This document shows, in pieces, positions 47,507-57,354 of a DNA stretch of 64,000 nt. The notes under the pieces were generated by a model. It saw only the letters and a program-made list of their open reading frames with translations, did no database searches and had not been told where the DNA came from. A program made the position numbers and the translations under genes. The stretch lies in NCBI GenBank assembly GCA_903858475.1, contig CAIOIZ010000138.1, forward strand, positions 1 to 64,000, written 5' to 3'. Every line of letters begins with the position of its first letter. Within the stretch, counting starts at the first letter, position 1. The DNA is from an uncultured Bacteroidota bacterium. Lineage in GTDB: Bacteria > Bacteroidota > Bacteroidia > Chitinophagales > Chitinophagaceae.

Positions 47507-50290
47507 ATGTTCAAACTATTTAAAAATATTGTTCTAACCTTTTTATTTTTCACTTTAGCGAATAATGTGCTTTCACAAAAGCTACAATATTTTACAACTT
47601 TACAAGTACCTGGTAAGGATAGTTTTTGTAAAATCAATACTACTGGAGTCTCTATTTTACCAAGCGGTAGATTCGTACAGCCTGCTGGTTCAGTTATTCG
47701 AATAACCAACGATCCGTTTGGAATGGCCATTGCACCCAATGGACAAAAAGCAGTGACATTGCATAATGGCGTTTTTACAATTATAGATTTAGTAACCATG
47801 CAAGCTGTTAGGGTGCCCGATTATTCCGGCAAAACTAATTCGCCATTAGCACATTTTCCAATCACTGATTCAATTTCATATACAGATAGCATAAATGCTG
47901 TTGGTGCAAAATCGCCTTTATCAAAGGGTTCTTTTTTAGGTGTTGCTTTTGCACCTGATTCCAAAAAAATCTATTTAAGTGGTGGAGATAATGGAGCTGT
48001 AATAGTTTTTGATATTGAAAAAATGCTTCGAATAGACTCCATTTCTTTAAATGGTAAAATGGGAAACGATTATTTTGATGATAGCTTCACATCGGATTTA
48101 TTATTACTTGACAATGAATTATTGATTTTAGATCGAGCTAATTTTCGGATGGTTCGATATGATATTGTGGCAAAAAAAATGATTGCTTCAATCCCTGCTG
48201 GCCGACAGCCCTTTGGATTAGCCATTAGTCCGGATAAAAACACTGCCTTTGTAGCCAATGTCGGAATGTACGCCTACCCTTTAATTACTGGCATGGATTC
48301 ATCCAATTATAATGAAATGATGATAAGCCATCATCCCTATGGAAATAATACAAAGGAATCTCGAGAAGGAACTACTATTGATGGTAAAAAAATTCCTGGT
48401 CTTGGTAGCCCTAATGCACCTGAAGCAATGAGTGTTTTCAGTATCGATTTGATAAAAAATAGGGTTAGTCATATTTATAAAACGGGATATCAAATTGGAG
48501 AAATGGTGGAAGGTGTTGAAGTTGTGGGAGGTGCAAGCCCCAATTCAATTGCTGTTGGTAAATCATATGCTTATGTATCTAATGCCACCAATGATAATAT
48601 TGCTGTTATTGATTATAGGCAACAAAAAATTATTGCGCACATACCTATCAAAGTGGATAAGGAGTTGGATAAGTATCGTGGTTTACTACCTTTTGGTCTT
48701 ACGCTCTCCAAGGATGAAACAAAACTTTATGTTGCATTACTGGGCTTTAATGCAATTGCTGTTATTGACCTCAATTCCAATAGAACAATTGGATTAATAC
48801 CAACAGGTTGGGGTCCAACTAGGGTAAAATTATCAAATGATGATAGTGAAATCTACGTCGTTTCATGCAGAGGACTTGGTGCAGGACCAAACGGCGGGCT
48901 CGGATTTATTGCACCTCCTCAAGGCACTTATATTGGAGATATTCAATTGGGCAGTTTTCAAAAATTAAAAATGCCTACGGCCAGTCAACTAACATCTTTT
49001 ACTCAAGTAGTTATTAATAATACCTATACCAAAATACAAGTACAACAGCCATTAGCCAATCCTTTACCAGTATTGCCGGGTGTATCAAAATCACCCATAA
49101 AATATATTGTGTATATAACAAAAGAGAACAGAACATACGATGAAGTATTTGGCCAATTGAAAAATGCAAATGGAGATAGCAGCCTTGCTAGGTTTGGTGT
49201 TGACTGTGAATATGTATTGCCCGATAGTATCAAACCCCATTTTCCACAATTAAAAATCACACCAAATCATCATAAAGCTGCAAAGCAATTTGCATTTAGT
49301 GATAATTTTTACTGTGATAGTGATGCCTCCATACATGGACACCATTGGATGATGGGAGTTATACCAAACGAATGGGTGGAAGCAAATTCCAGTGTAGATA
49401 AGACGGCTGCCTATTTTTCAAAAGCCCCTGGCCGTCGGTTTCCAGGTTCAACTGGAAGCATGGATCCTGAAGATTATGCTGAAAAAGGCGGACTATGGGA
49501 AGCTTTAGAAAGGAAAAAATTAAATTTTTACAATTTTGGAGAAGCAAATGAAACCGCACATGTAAGAGAAGAATGGAGTGATACAGCTACCGGTGCTGCA
49601 CATGCAGTAATGGTGCCAATGCAAAAGGCATTGTTTACTAGAACGAGCAGAGAATATGCGGGATATAATACAAATATTCCCGATCAATTTAGAATGAATC
49701 AGTTTGAAAATGTATTTACCAATAAATGGATTAAGGGGAAAGAAAAAATGCCTTCTTTAATTACTGTTCAAATACCTAATGATCATACAGCCGGACCAAG
49801 ACCTGAAGATGGTTACTTTACCAGGAGCTCGTATGTTGCTGATAATGATCTAGCGGTTGGTAGGATTTTACATTTCTTATCAAGAACAGCTTATTGGAAG
49901 AATATGCTGGTTATTATTACAGAAGATGATCCACAAGGAGGCGTTGATCATATTGACGCTCATAGAAGTATCCTCATGATGGCAGGTCCTTATGTTAAAA
50001 AGAGGTATATTAGTCATACACATGCCAACTTTGGATCAATTTTGAAAGTAATTTATAATATATTAAACGTGCCATATGTTAATCAATATGATGCGACCGC
50101 TTCACTTTTGCAGGATTTTTTTACCAATCAACCAGACTTTACTCCATACAGCTTAGAAAAGCATGATACTAGAGTTTTTGATATCGATAAAGCGATGAAA
50201 AAATATCATCAATCTATTGATTGGCGTAAAATTATGCAAGGGCCCGCAATGGATAATCCAACTGATATGAAAAAAACATTTCTTCAATAA
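47507..50290 (+). CDS. Secreted YncE-like beta-propeller / phosphoesterase (phospholipase C-like, PF04185-type) protein 1
   Basis: ORF 927 aa; signal peptide, propeller repeats, KENRTYDEVFGQL, NDHTAGPRPEDG, ITEDDPQGGVDHIDAHRS. Confidence 0.88.
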   Translation: MFKLFKNIVLTFLFFTLANNVLSQKLQYFTTLQVPGKDSFCKINTTGVSILPSGRFVQPAGSVIRITNDPFGMAIAPNGQKAVTLHNGVFTIIDLVTMQAVRVPDYSGKTNSPLAHFPITDSISYTDSINAVGAKSPLSKGSFLGVAFAPDSKKIYLSGGDNGAVIVFDIEKMLRIDSISLNGKMGNDYFDDSFTSDLLLLDNELLILDRANFRMVRYDIVAKKMIASIPAGRQPFGLAISPDKNTAFVANVGMYAYPLITGMDSSNYNEMMISHHPYGNNTKESREGTTIDGKKIPGLGSPNAPEAMSVFSIDLIKNRVSHIYKTGYQIGEMVEGVEVVGGASPNSIAVGKSYAYVSNATNDNIAVIDYRQQKIIAHIPIKVDKELDKYRGLLPFGLTLSKDETKLYVALLGFNAIAVIDLNSNRTIGLIPTGWGPTRVKLSNDDSEIYVVSCRGLGAGPNGGLGFIAPPQGTYIGDIQLGSFQKLKMPTASQLTSFTQVVINNTYTKIQVQQPLANPLPVLPGVSKSPIKYIVYITKENRTYDEVFGQLKNANGDSSLARFGVDCEYVLPDSIKPHFPQLKITPNHHKAAKQFAFSDNFYCDSDASIHGHHWMMGVIPNEWVEANSSVDKTAAYFSKAPGRRFPGSTGSMDPEDYAEKGGLWEALERKKLNFYNFGEANETAHVREEWSDTATGAAHAVMVPMQKALFTRTSREYAGYNTNIPDQFRMNQFENVFTNKWIKGKEKMPSLITVQIPNDHTAGPRPEDGYFTRSSYVADNDLAVGRILHFLSRTAYWKNMLVIITEDDPQGGVDHIDAHRSILMMAGPYVKKRYISHTHANFGSILKVIYNILNVPYVNQYDATASLLQDFFTNQPDFTPYSLEKHDTRVFDIDKAMKKYHQSIDWRKIMQGPAMDNPTDMKKTFLQ

Positions 50291-50301
50291 ATACCTATCA
50301 A

Positions 50302-52719
50302 ATGACTAACAGTGCTGGAAAATGGCTTTGCCTTATTTTATTAATTAGTTCGACAACTGTATTTGCTCAGTCAACTAAAGAGAAAAAATTACTACCAAAC
50401 GGTTGGATATTGTCTCCTGCAGGCCGCAATTTGTCTTTAGGGGATTTGCCCTTAAATATGGCATTAAGCAATTCCGGAAAATTACTGGCAGTTACCAATA
50501 ATGGACAAAGTGTTCAAAGTATTCAGTTAATTGATCCAGTACAGGAAAAAATACTGGACAATATCGTGGTGGCAAAATCCTGGTATGGATTGAAATTTTC
50601 GGCCGATGAAAAATATTTATATGCGAGTGGCGGCAATGATAATTGGATATTGAAATATGCAGTAAAGGACAAAAAATTAGTGTTGGCGGATTCAATTGTT
50701 CTTGGAAAAAAATGGCCCAACAAAATATCTGTGGCAGGTATTGATATCGATGACCAATCCAATACTTTATTTGTTGTTACTAAAGAAAATAATTCATTAT
50801 ACTTAATTGATTTAATCAGCAAAGCAATCCTGTTTAAGGATACCCTAAATGAACCTGCCTATGCCTGTAAGCTATCGTTCAATAAAAAGGAACTGTATAT
50901 ATCATTGTGGGGTGGAAAAAAAGTGCTGGTCTTTGATATTGCATCCAAAAAAATGGTCTATAGTTTTGAAGTAGGCGAAAATCCCAATGAATTATTATTG
51001 TCTTCAAATGGTCGTATACTATATGTAGCCTGTGCAGGAGATAATGCCGTTTATGTAATGGACACCAAAAAACGAAAGGTACTGGAAGTGCTGAATACTG
51101 CATTGTACCCCAATGCACCAACGGGCTCTGCTGCAAATGGACTAGCCCTAAATAAGCAAGAAAATACTTTGTATGTAGCCAATGCCGATAATAATTGTTT
51201 GGCAGTATTTGATGTATCAAAACCTGGCAATAGTTTATCCAAAGGCTATATACCTACTGGTTGGTATCCTACCAATATTAAAGTGGTCGGTAAAAAAATA
51301 TTTGTTACCAATGGCAAAGGTTTTTCCTCCTTTCCAAATGCAAAAGGCCCCGACCCCAGTAGTGCCAATCAGGAAGTAACCTATCAACAAGGTGATTATA
51401 AAAAACAACAAAGCAAAATTCAATACATCGGCGGATTGATGAAAGGAAATATGAGCATCATTGATATTCCCTCTCCAAAACTACTGGGTTTATATTCCAA
51501 GCAAGTATATGAGAATACACCATACACAAAAGAAAGAGAATTATTATCAAAGGGTGAAATGGGCAATCCAATTCCAATGAAGCTGGGGGATAAATCGCCC
51601 ATTAAATATGTGTTTTATATAGTAAAAGAAAATCGTACCTACGACCAAGTATTGGGTGATATACCAGAAGGGAATGGGGATACTAGTTTGGTCTTGTTTG
51701 GAGAAAACATCACACCCAATCAACATAAATTAGCCAGGGAATTTGTATTGCTCGATAATTTTTATGTTGATGGTGAAGTTAGTGCCGACGGACATAACTG
51801 GAGTTTGGCTGCTAATGCCAACGACTATTTAGAAAAAACCTGGCCTAGTAGTTATGGTGGAAGAGGTGGTAATTATGATGCAGAAGGCAATCGGGAAGTA
51901 TCGAATCCTGATAGAGGTTTTATTTGGGATTATTGTAAAAGGGCAGGCATTAGTTATCGGACTTATGGCGAATTTGCAGATGGCTATAAGCCCAATATAC
52001 CGGTTCTAAAAAATCATTTTTGTCCCTATTATACAAGCTGGGATGAAAAAGTAAGAGACACTACCCGTTTTTATCAGTGGAAAAGAGAATTTGATTCTTT
52101 GCTCTCTCAAAATGCAGTACCCCAATTTAATTCTCTTCGTTTTATTAACGATCATACTGAAGGTGCAAAAATTGGCCGTCCTACTCCATTTGCCCATGTG
52201 GCAGACAATGATTGGGCAGTAGGTCTTTTTGTAGAATATTTGAGCAAGAGCCCCATCTGGAAAGAAACGGCCATTTTTATTGTGGAGGACGATGCGCAAA
52301 ACGGTCCCGACCATGTGGATGCACATCGTACAACTGCCTATGTTGCGGGTGGTTTTGTTAAAAGAAAATTTGTTGACCATAATATGTACTCCACTTCTTC
52401 GATGCTGCGCACGATTGAATTAATTCTTGGTTTGTCTCCTATGAGTCAGTATGATGCAGCAGCAGAACCAATGTGGAGGTGCTTCCAAACCAATCCTGAT
52501 TTGCAACCATTTCTTTCTGTACCTGCCATGGTTGACATTACTGAAAAAAATACAAAACATACTTCAAGTGCAGTAATCAGTAGTCAGTTTGATTTAAGTA
52601 AGGAAGATCAAATACCTGATTTAGAATTCAGTCAGGTAATTTGGAAAACTGTAAAGGGGGAACACAGTATTATGCCGGCACCTAGAAGAAGTGCATTTGT
52701 AAATACCAGTAATAAGTAA
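50302..52719 (+). CDS. Secreted YncE-like beta-propeller / phosphoesterase protein 2 (paralogue)
   Basis: ORF 805 aa; signal peptide, KENRTYDQVLGDI, NDHTEGAKIGRPTP, VEDDAQNGPDHVDAHRT. Confidence 0.88.
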   Translation: MTNSAGKWLCLILLISSTTVFAQSTKEKKLLPNGWILSPAGRNLSLGDLPLNMALSNSGKLLAVTNNGQSVQSIQLIDPVQEKILDNIVVAKSWYGLKFSADEKYLYASGGNDNWILKYAVKDKKLVLADSIVLGKKWPNKISVAGIDIDDQSNTLFVVTKENNSLYLIDLISKAILFKDTLNEPAYACKLSFNKKELYISLWGGKKVLVFDIASKKMVYSFEVGENPNELLLSSNGRILYVACAGDNAVYVMDTKKRKVLEVLNTALYPNAPTGSAANGLALNKQENTLYVANADNNCLAVFDVSKPGNSLSKGYIPTGWYPTNIKVVGKKIFVTNGKGFSSFPNAKGPDPSSANQEVTYQQGDYKKQQSKIQYIGGLMKGNMSIIDIPSPKLLGLYSKQVYENTPYTKERELLSKGEMGNPIPMKLGDKSPIKYVFYIVKENRTYDQVLGDIPEGNGDTSLVLFGENITPNQHKLAREFVLLDNFYVDGEVSADGHNWSLAANANDYLEKTWPSSYGGRGGNYDAEGNREVSNPDRGFIWDYCKRAGISYRTYGEFADGYKPNIPVLKNHFCPYYTSWDEKVRDTTRFYQWKREFDSLLSQNAVPQFNSLRFINDHTEGAKIGRPTPFAHVADNDWAVGLFVEYLSKSPIWKETAIFIVEDDAQNGPDHVDAHRTTAYVAGGFVKRKFVDHNMYSTSSMLRTIELILGLSPMSQYDAAAEPMWRCFQTNPDLQPFLSVPAMVDITEKNTKHTSSAVISSQFDLSKEDQIPDLEFSQVIWKTVKGEHSIMPAPRRSAFVNTSNK

Positions 52720-52735
52720 AACAATAGTCAAGTTT

Positions 52736-54769
52736 GTGAGAAGTTTTTTTATTATTTCTTTATTGCTTGTTTTGCCTTTGTTTATATTGTCTCAAGAGCA
52801 GCGACAATATCCTAAGGATTCTCTACAAAACCTGGATGAATTAGTGGTGATTGCGCAAAAACAAATACGCAATAAATTACTTGTACCCTATAATGTAAAT
52901 TCAATTGGCATTAAGGAAATGAATGCTCATCAGTTTAGAACGGTTCCAGAGGCATTGTCAGGAATAAATGGCGTTTTTCTTCAAAAAACAAATCATGGTG
53001 GAGGTGCACCCATTATAAATGGAATGATGGGAAACCAAATATTGGTATTGGTTGACGGTATACGATTGAACAATTCAACTTTTCGATATGGGCCTAATCA
53101 ATATAGCAATACTATTGATGTTTTTACAGTACAAAAAATTGAAGTAGCAAAGGGTACAGGCGCTGTTCAATATGGAACGGATGCCATGGGTGGCGTAATT
53201 AATATTGTAACTAAAGATCCCACTTTCAGTACTTCTAAACCTATTTTTTCTGGATCTGCCATTGCAAAAATTGTTTCCTCAGCTATGGAACAATCGCTAA
53301 GAACTGAGGCTGGCTGGGCAAATCAAAAAATTGCGCTTTCAGCTGGTTTTACCAAAAGAAATTTTGGCGATTTAATTGGAGGTGCCAACACAGGCAAACA
53401 ATCGCCTACAGGATATAAAGAATGGGCAACAGATTTTAAAGCAAAGGTTTTATTAAAGCAAAATATTGTTTTAACCTTTAGTCATAATTATCTACAGCAA
53501 CAAAATGTTCCCGTTTATCATAAAGTGCAATTGGAAAATTATTTTATCAACGAAATGAATCCCCAGCAGCATAGTTTGACATTTTTGCGCTTTGTTGCAA
53601 ATAGCAATAATAAATGGATTAAGGAAAAATCAATTACGTTATCCTATCAAAAAGCAGTGGAAGGGCGTTCTAGTATAAAAAATGGTAGTACAATTTTTAG
53701 AAATGAAAGAGATGAGGTTAAGACGGTAGGGCTGACTACAGATTTTTTTACAGGTTGGGGTAAGGTTTGGACGGCTAATTCGGGTATCGAAGCATATTGG
53801 GATAAAGTATTTAGTACAAGAGAAGATATCAATTCGATCAGCCACGAGTCAATTTCAAAAAGAGGTCTTTATCCTGACCAATCAAAATATAATAATTATT
53901 CTATATATAGCTTGCATCACTTTAATGTTCGAAATTGGATATTTGATGCAGGGTTAAGATTTAATAAATTTAATGCTGTAATTAAGGATTCATTATTAGG
54001 TAAACTTAATTATCATCCCAGTGCATTTGTTGCAAATTTTGCCATTTTAAAGAAAATTGGTAAAAATCAATCCGTTTATGTTTCATTTAGTAACGGTTTT
54101 AGAGCGCCCAATATTGATGATATGGGAAGTCTTGGAATAGTAGATTTTCGCTATGAAACACCTGCATTTAATCTTCGGCCAGAAAAATCACGCAATGTTG
54201 AATTGGGATACAAATTGCAAAGCAAAAAAATTGCTGCAACCATTTCAATTTACCATTTGCAATTACTCGACCTGGTTACCAGAATCAAATTGGAAGGGCA
54301 AATTATGAATGGGTATCCGGTATATAAAAAGGAAAATACGTCCTCAGCTTATGTAAATGGATTGGAGACTTCTATCAACTGGGTGATTAATAAAAACATC
54401 ACTTGTAATTCCATGCTTGCCTATACATATGGTCAAAATATTACCTTAAAGGAACCGCTTCGAAGAATCCCACCATTAAATGGAAAAATATCGAGTGCTT
54501 ATAATAAAAATATTTGGAGTGTAGGAGCTGTATTCCAATTTGCTTCAAGGCAAACAAGGTTGGCACAAGGAGATAAAGAAGATAATCGAATTGGGCCAAA
54601 TGGTACTGCAGGCTGGAAATCATTAAATCTGTTTGGTACGGCTACGTATAAACAAATTCAAATAGCAGCAAGTTTAAATAATTTATTTAACGAAAACTAT
54701 CGGACTCATGGTAGCGGTATTAATGAAATGGGAAGGAGCTTATCTGTAACCGTTGGAATTAAATTATAA
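52736..54769 (+). CDS. TonB-dependent outer membrane receptor
   Basis: ORF 677 aa, GTG start; signal peptide, MGNQILVLVDGIRLNNSTF, VEVAKGTGAVQYGTDAMGGVINIVTK-like plug. Confidence 0.92.
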   Translation: MRSFFIISLLLVLPLFILSQEQRQYPKDSLQNLDELVVIAQKQIRNKLLVPYNVNSIGIKEMNAHQFRTVPEALSGINGVFLQKTNHGGGAPIINGMMGNQILVLVDGIRLNNSTFRYGPNQYSNTIDVFTVQKIEVAKGTGAVQYGTDAMGGVINIVTKDPTFSTSKPIFSGSAIAKIVSSAMEQSLRTEAGWANQKIALSAGFTKRNFGDLIGGANTGKQSPTGYKEWATDFKAKVLLKQNIVLTFSHNYLQQQNVPVYHKVQLENYFINEMNPQQHSLTFLRFVANSNNKWIKEKSITLSYQKAVEGRSSIKNGSTIFRNERDEVKTVGLTTDFFTGWGKVWTANSGIEAYWDKVFSTREDINSISHESISKRGLYPDQSKYNNYSIYSLHHFNVRNWIFDAGLRFNKFNAVIKDSLLGKLNYHPSAFVANFAILKKIGKNQSVYVSFSNGFRAPNIDDMGSLGIVDFRYETPAFNLRPEKSRNVELGYKLQSKKIAATISIYHLQLLDLVTRIKLEGQIMNGYPVYKKENTSSAYVNGLETSINWVINKNITCNSMLAYTYGQNITLKEPLRRIPPLNGKISSAYNKNIWSVGAVFQFASRQTRLAQGDKEDNRIGPNGTAGWKSLNLFGTATYKQIQIAASLNNLFNENYRTHGSGINEMGRSLSVTVGIKL

Positions 54770-54771
54770 AA

Positions 54772-55359
54772 ATGAATAAGCAATCCATAAGTCAAATTGT
54801 TGACGAAATTCTTCAATTATATCAAAAATTTGGCAATCAAGATTATATTGGCGAAAGCATATCTCAAATTGAGCATATGTCGCAGTGTGCACAACTTGCT
54901 GAGGCAGCAGGAGCTGATGACGAGATAATACTTGCTGCTTTTTTCCATGACATTGGCCATTTGTGTGAGTTTGCCTTTCCCGAAAAATCATTTCAGCACA
55001 TGGATAGTTGCGGTATAGTAGATCATGAAAAATTGGGTGCTGCGTATTTAATAAGTAAAGGGTTCTCCGCTCACATAGCCAATCTGGTACAAAGTCATGT
55101 TGATGCTAAACGTTATTTAACTTATTGCGATCCTACCTACTATCAATTATTATCTGAAGCCAGTAAGAAAACCCTTTCTTTCCAAGGCGGCCCTATGAAT
55201 TCTGAAGAAGCCAAAATGTTTAAGGAAAATAATTTATTTAATCAAATGTTGGCAATTCGACATTGGGATGATCAGGCGAAATGTACAAATGTTCCACTGC
55301 CGGATATGCAAAAATATTCAACAATGATGGCGAAGCATTTATCAACTCAAGCGCAATAG
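54772..55359 (+). CDS. PhnZ-like HD-domain oxygenase (phosphonate-degradation-associated HDIG protein)
   Basis: ORF 195 aa; YIGESISQIEHMSQCA, FFHDIGHLCEF, DHEKLGAAYL, VQSHVDAKRYL. Confidence 0.85.
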   Translation: MNKQSISQIVDEILQLYQKFGNQDYIGESISQIEHMSQCAQLAEAAGADDEIILAAFFHDIGHLCEFAFPEKSFQHMDSCGIVDHEKLGAAYLISKGFSAHIANLVQSHVDAKRYLTYCDPTYYQLLSEASKKTLSFQGGPMNSEEAKMFKENNLFNQMLAIRHWDDQAKCTNVPLPDMQKYSTMMAKHLSTQAQ

Positions 55360-55360
55360 A

Positions 55361-56035
55361 ATGGATATCAAACTGGTTGTTTTGGATATAGCAGGTACAA
55401 CTGTCGACGAAAATAATATTGTCTATAAAACTTTACAGAAAGTAATTAATAATGCTGGGTATAAAGTGCAACTAGACGAAGTGTTAATGAAAGGCGCTGG
55501 GAAGGAAAAGTACAATGCTATTATTGATATAATTAAGAATGAAGAATATCCAGTTAATAGCATGGATGCCAAACGAATCCATAGTGATTTCAAAATTGCA
55601 CTCGCTGAGGCATATACTTCATTTTTGATAAAGCCACAGCCTGGTGTGATGGATTTGTTTCACTATTTTAAAAAGAATAATATAAAAGCTGTTTTGAATA
55701 CTGGTTATGACAGGCAGACTGCCATTTCTATAATAAATAAATTGAATTGGGTTATCGGTGAAACCTTCGACGGATTGGTAACAGCATCTGATGTAAATAG
55801 AAATCGACCATTTCCAGATATGATTTTTCTTGCTATGCAACAGTTTGGAATTACTGATCCAAATAAATTAGTTAAAGTAGGGGATTCCTGCATCGATATT
55901 GAAGAAGGAAAAAATGCAGGATGTGCTTTAAGTGTAGGTATTACTACGGGAGCACAAACAGCCCCACAGCTTTTAAAAGCAAATCCTGATGCAATCATTA
56001 CTCATTTAAATGAACTGTTACCACTCATTCAATAA
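55361..56035 (+). CDS. Phosphonatase-like HAD hydrolase (PhnX relative)
   Basis: ORF 224 aa; LDIAGTTVDEN, cap KGAGKEKYNAI, NTGYDRQT, RPFPDM, VGDSCIDIEEGKNAG. Confidence 0.87.
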   Translation: MDIKLVVLDIAGTTVDENNIVYKTLQKVINNAGYKVQLDEVLMKGAGKEKYNAIIDIIKNEEYPVNSMDAKRIHSDFKIALAEAYTSFLIKPQPGVMDLFHYFKKNNIKAVLNTGYDRQTAISIINKLNWVIGETFDGLVTASDVNRNRPFPDMIFLAMQQFGITDPNKLVKVGDSCIDIEEGKNAGCALSVGITTGAQTAPQLLKANPDAIITHLNELLPLIQ

Positions 56036-56037
56036 GT

Positions 56038-57354
56038 ATGACAACTTCATTTGCTGTTAAAAATGAGCGCAAAAACAATCTTCGCCTTAAGAACTCACCA
56101 CTCTTAATTGTTATTTATATTTCAGTTTGTGCTTTTGTGATTTATAGTTCAATGTATGGATTTCGAAAACCTTATACTGTTGGGGAATATGGAACCCTGC
56201 ATTTTTTTGGAATTTCTTATAAAGTATGTTTAGTAATCGCCCAGGTATTGGGCTATATGTGTAGTAAATTTTTAGGGATACGCTTTATTTCTTCTATGAA
56301 GCCTGAAAATCGCCTAAAATATATTTTGTTATTTATAGGCATTGCATGGCTGGCATTATTGTTATTCGCTTTAATACCGGCGCCGCTTAATATACTTTGT
56401 ATGTTTATCAATGGACTTCCACTAGGGATGGTTTTTGGATTGGTTTTCGGATTTTTAGAGGGTAGGAAGACTACAGAAATAATGGGAGCTATACTAGTTA
56501 CTAGTTTTATTTTTGCTGCAGGAGTAGCCAAATCTTTAGGTAAGTGGTTATTGCTTGACTGTAATATCAATGGCAATTGGATGCCATTTGTAGCGGGTGC
56601 ATTTTTTATAATACCCTTACTTGTTGCAGTGGGGCTTTTGCAGTTTGCTCCTGCCCCAAATCAAGAAGATATTGCCCTGAGAACAGTTAGGAATCCGATG
56701 ACTGCCACTGAGCGGAAAGCATTTATTCGAACCTTTGGTTTTACCCTGATTCCTGTGGTCCTATCTTATGCTATTTTTACCATCACCAGAGATTTTTGCG
56801 AGGATTTTGTTAATGAACTTTGGGCTGAAACTGGATTTAAGAATAACGCTTCCATTTTTACACAATCAAGTAGTATTATTTCCTGTATTGTATTGGTAGT
56901 GATAGCTGTTTTTTTTCTTATTAAAAATAATTTACTCGCATTTAGGTTAACCCATTTTTTAGTAATGATTGGAATTTCCATTTCCGCAATTTCAACCTTT
57001 CTTTTTAATGCAAATTTTATTGGCCCTTTTAGCTGGATTTTATTTGCAATTTCCGGCTTGTACCTTGCCTATCTGCCCTTTAATTGTTTATATTTTGAAA
57101 GAATGCTTGCCTTACATAAGATTAAAGGCAATGTTGGTTTTGTTATGTATATCGCTGATGCATTTGGGTATCTTGGTACTGTCAGCGTATTACTAATAAA
57201 AGAGTTTATTCCCCTTCAATATAACTGGGTAAACTTCTTTTCATTTTTATTTTATACAGCTGCAATTTTGGGTTTACTATTGATGGTGCTTACATTGAAA
57301 CTACACAATAATCTAATTTTAAAATTATGGAAAAAAGAACAGCCATTGTTATAG
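56038..57354 (+). CDS. DUF5690-type / MFS-like multi-TM membrane protein, putative phosphonate transporter
   Basis: ORF 438 aa; about 12 hydrophobic segments, N-terminal YGFRKPYTVGEY resembling organophosphate:phosphate antiporters; within the operon. Confidence 0.7.
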   Translation: MTTSFAVKNERKNNLRLKNSPLLIVIYISVCAFVIYSSMYGFRKPYTVGEYGTLHFFGISYKVCLVIAQVLGYMCSKFLGIRFISSMKPENRLKYILLFIGIAWLALLLFALIPAPLNILCMFINGLPLGMVFGLVFGFLEGRKTTEIMGAILVTSFIFAAGVAKSLGKWLLLDCNINGNWMPFVAGAFFIIPLLVAVGLLQFAPAPNQEDIALRTVRNPMTATERKAFIRTFGFTLIPVVLSYAIFTITRDFCEDFVNELWAETGFKNNASIFTQSSSIISCIVLVVIAVFFLIKNNLLAFRLTHFLVMIGISISAISTFLFNANFIGPFSWILFAISGLYLAYLPFNCLYFERMLALHKIKGNVGFVMYIADAFGYLGTVSVLLIKEFIPLQYNWVNFFSFLFYTAAILGLLLMVLTLKLHNNLILKLWKKEQPLL

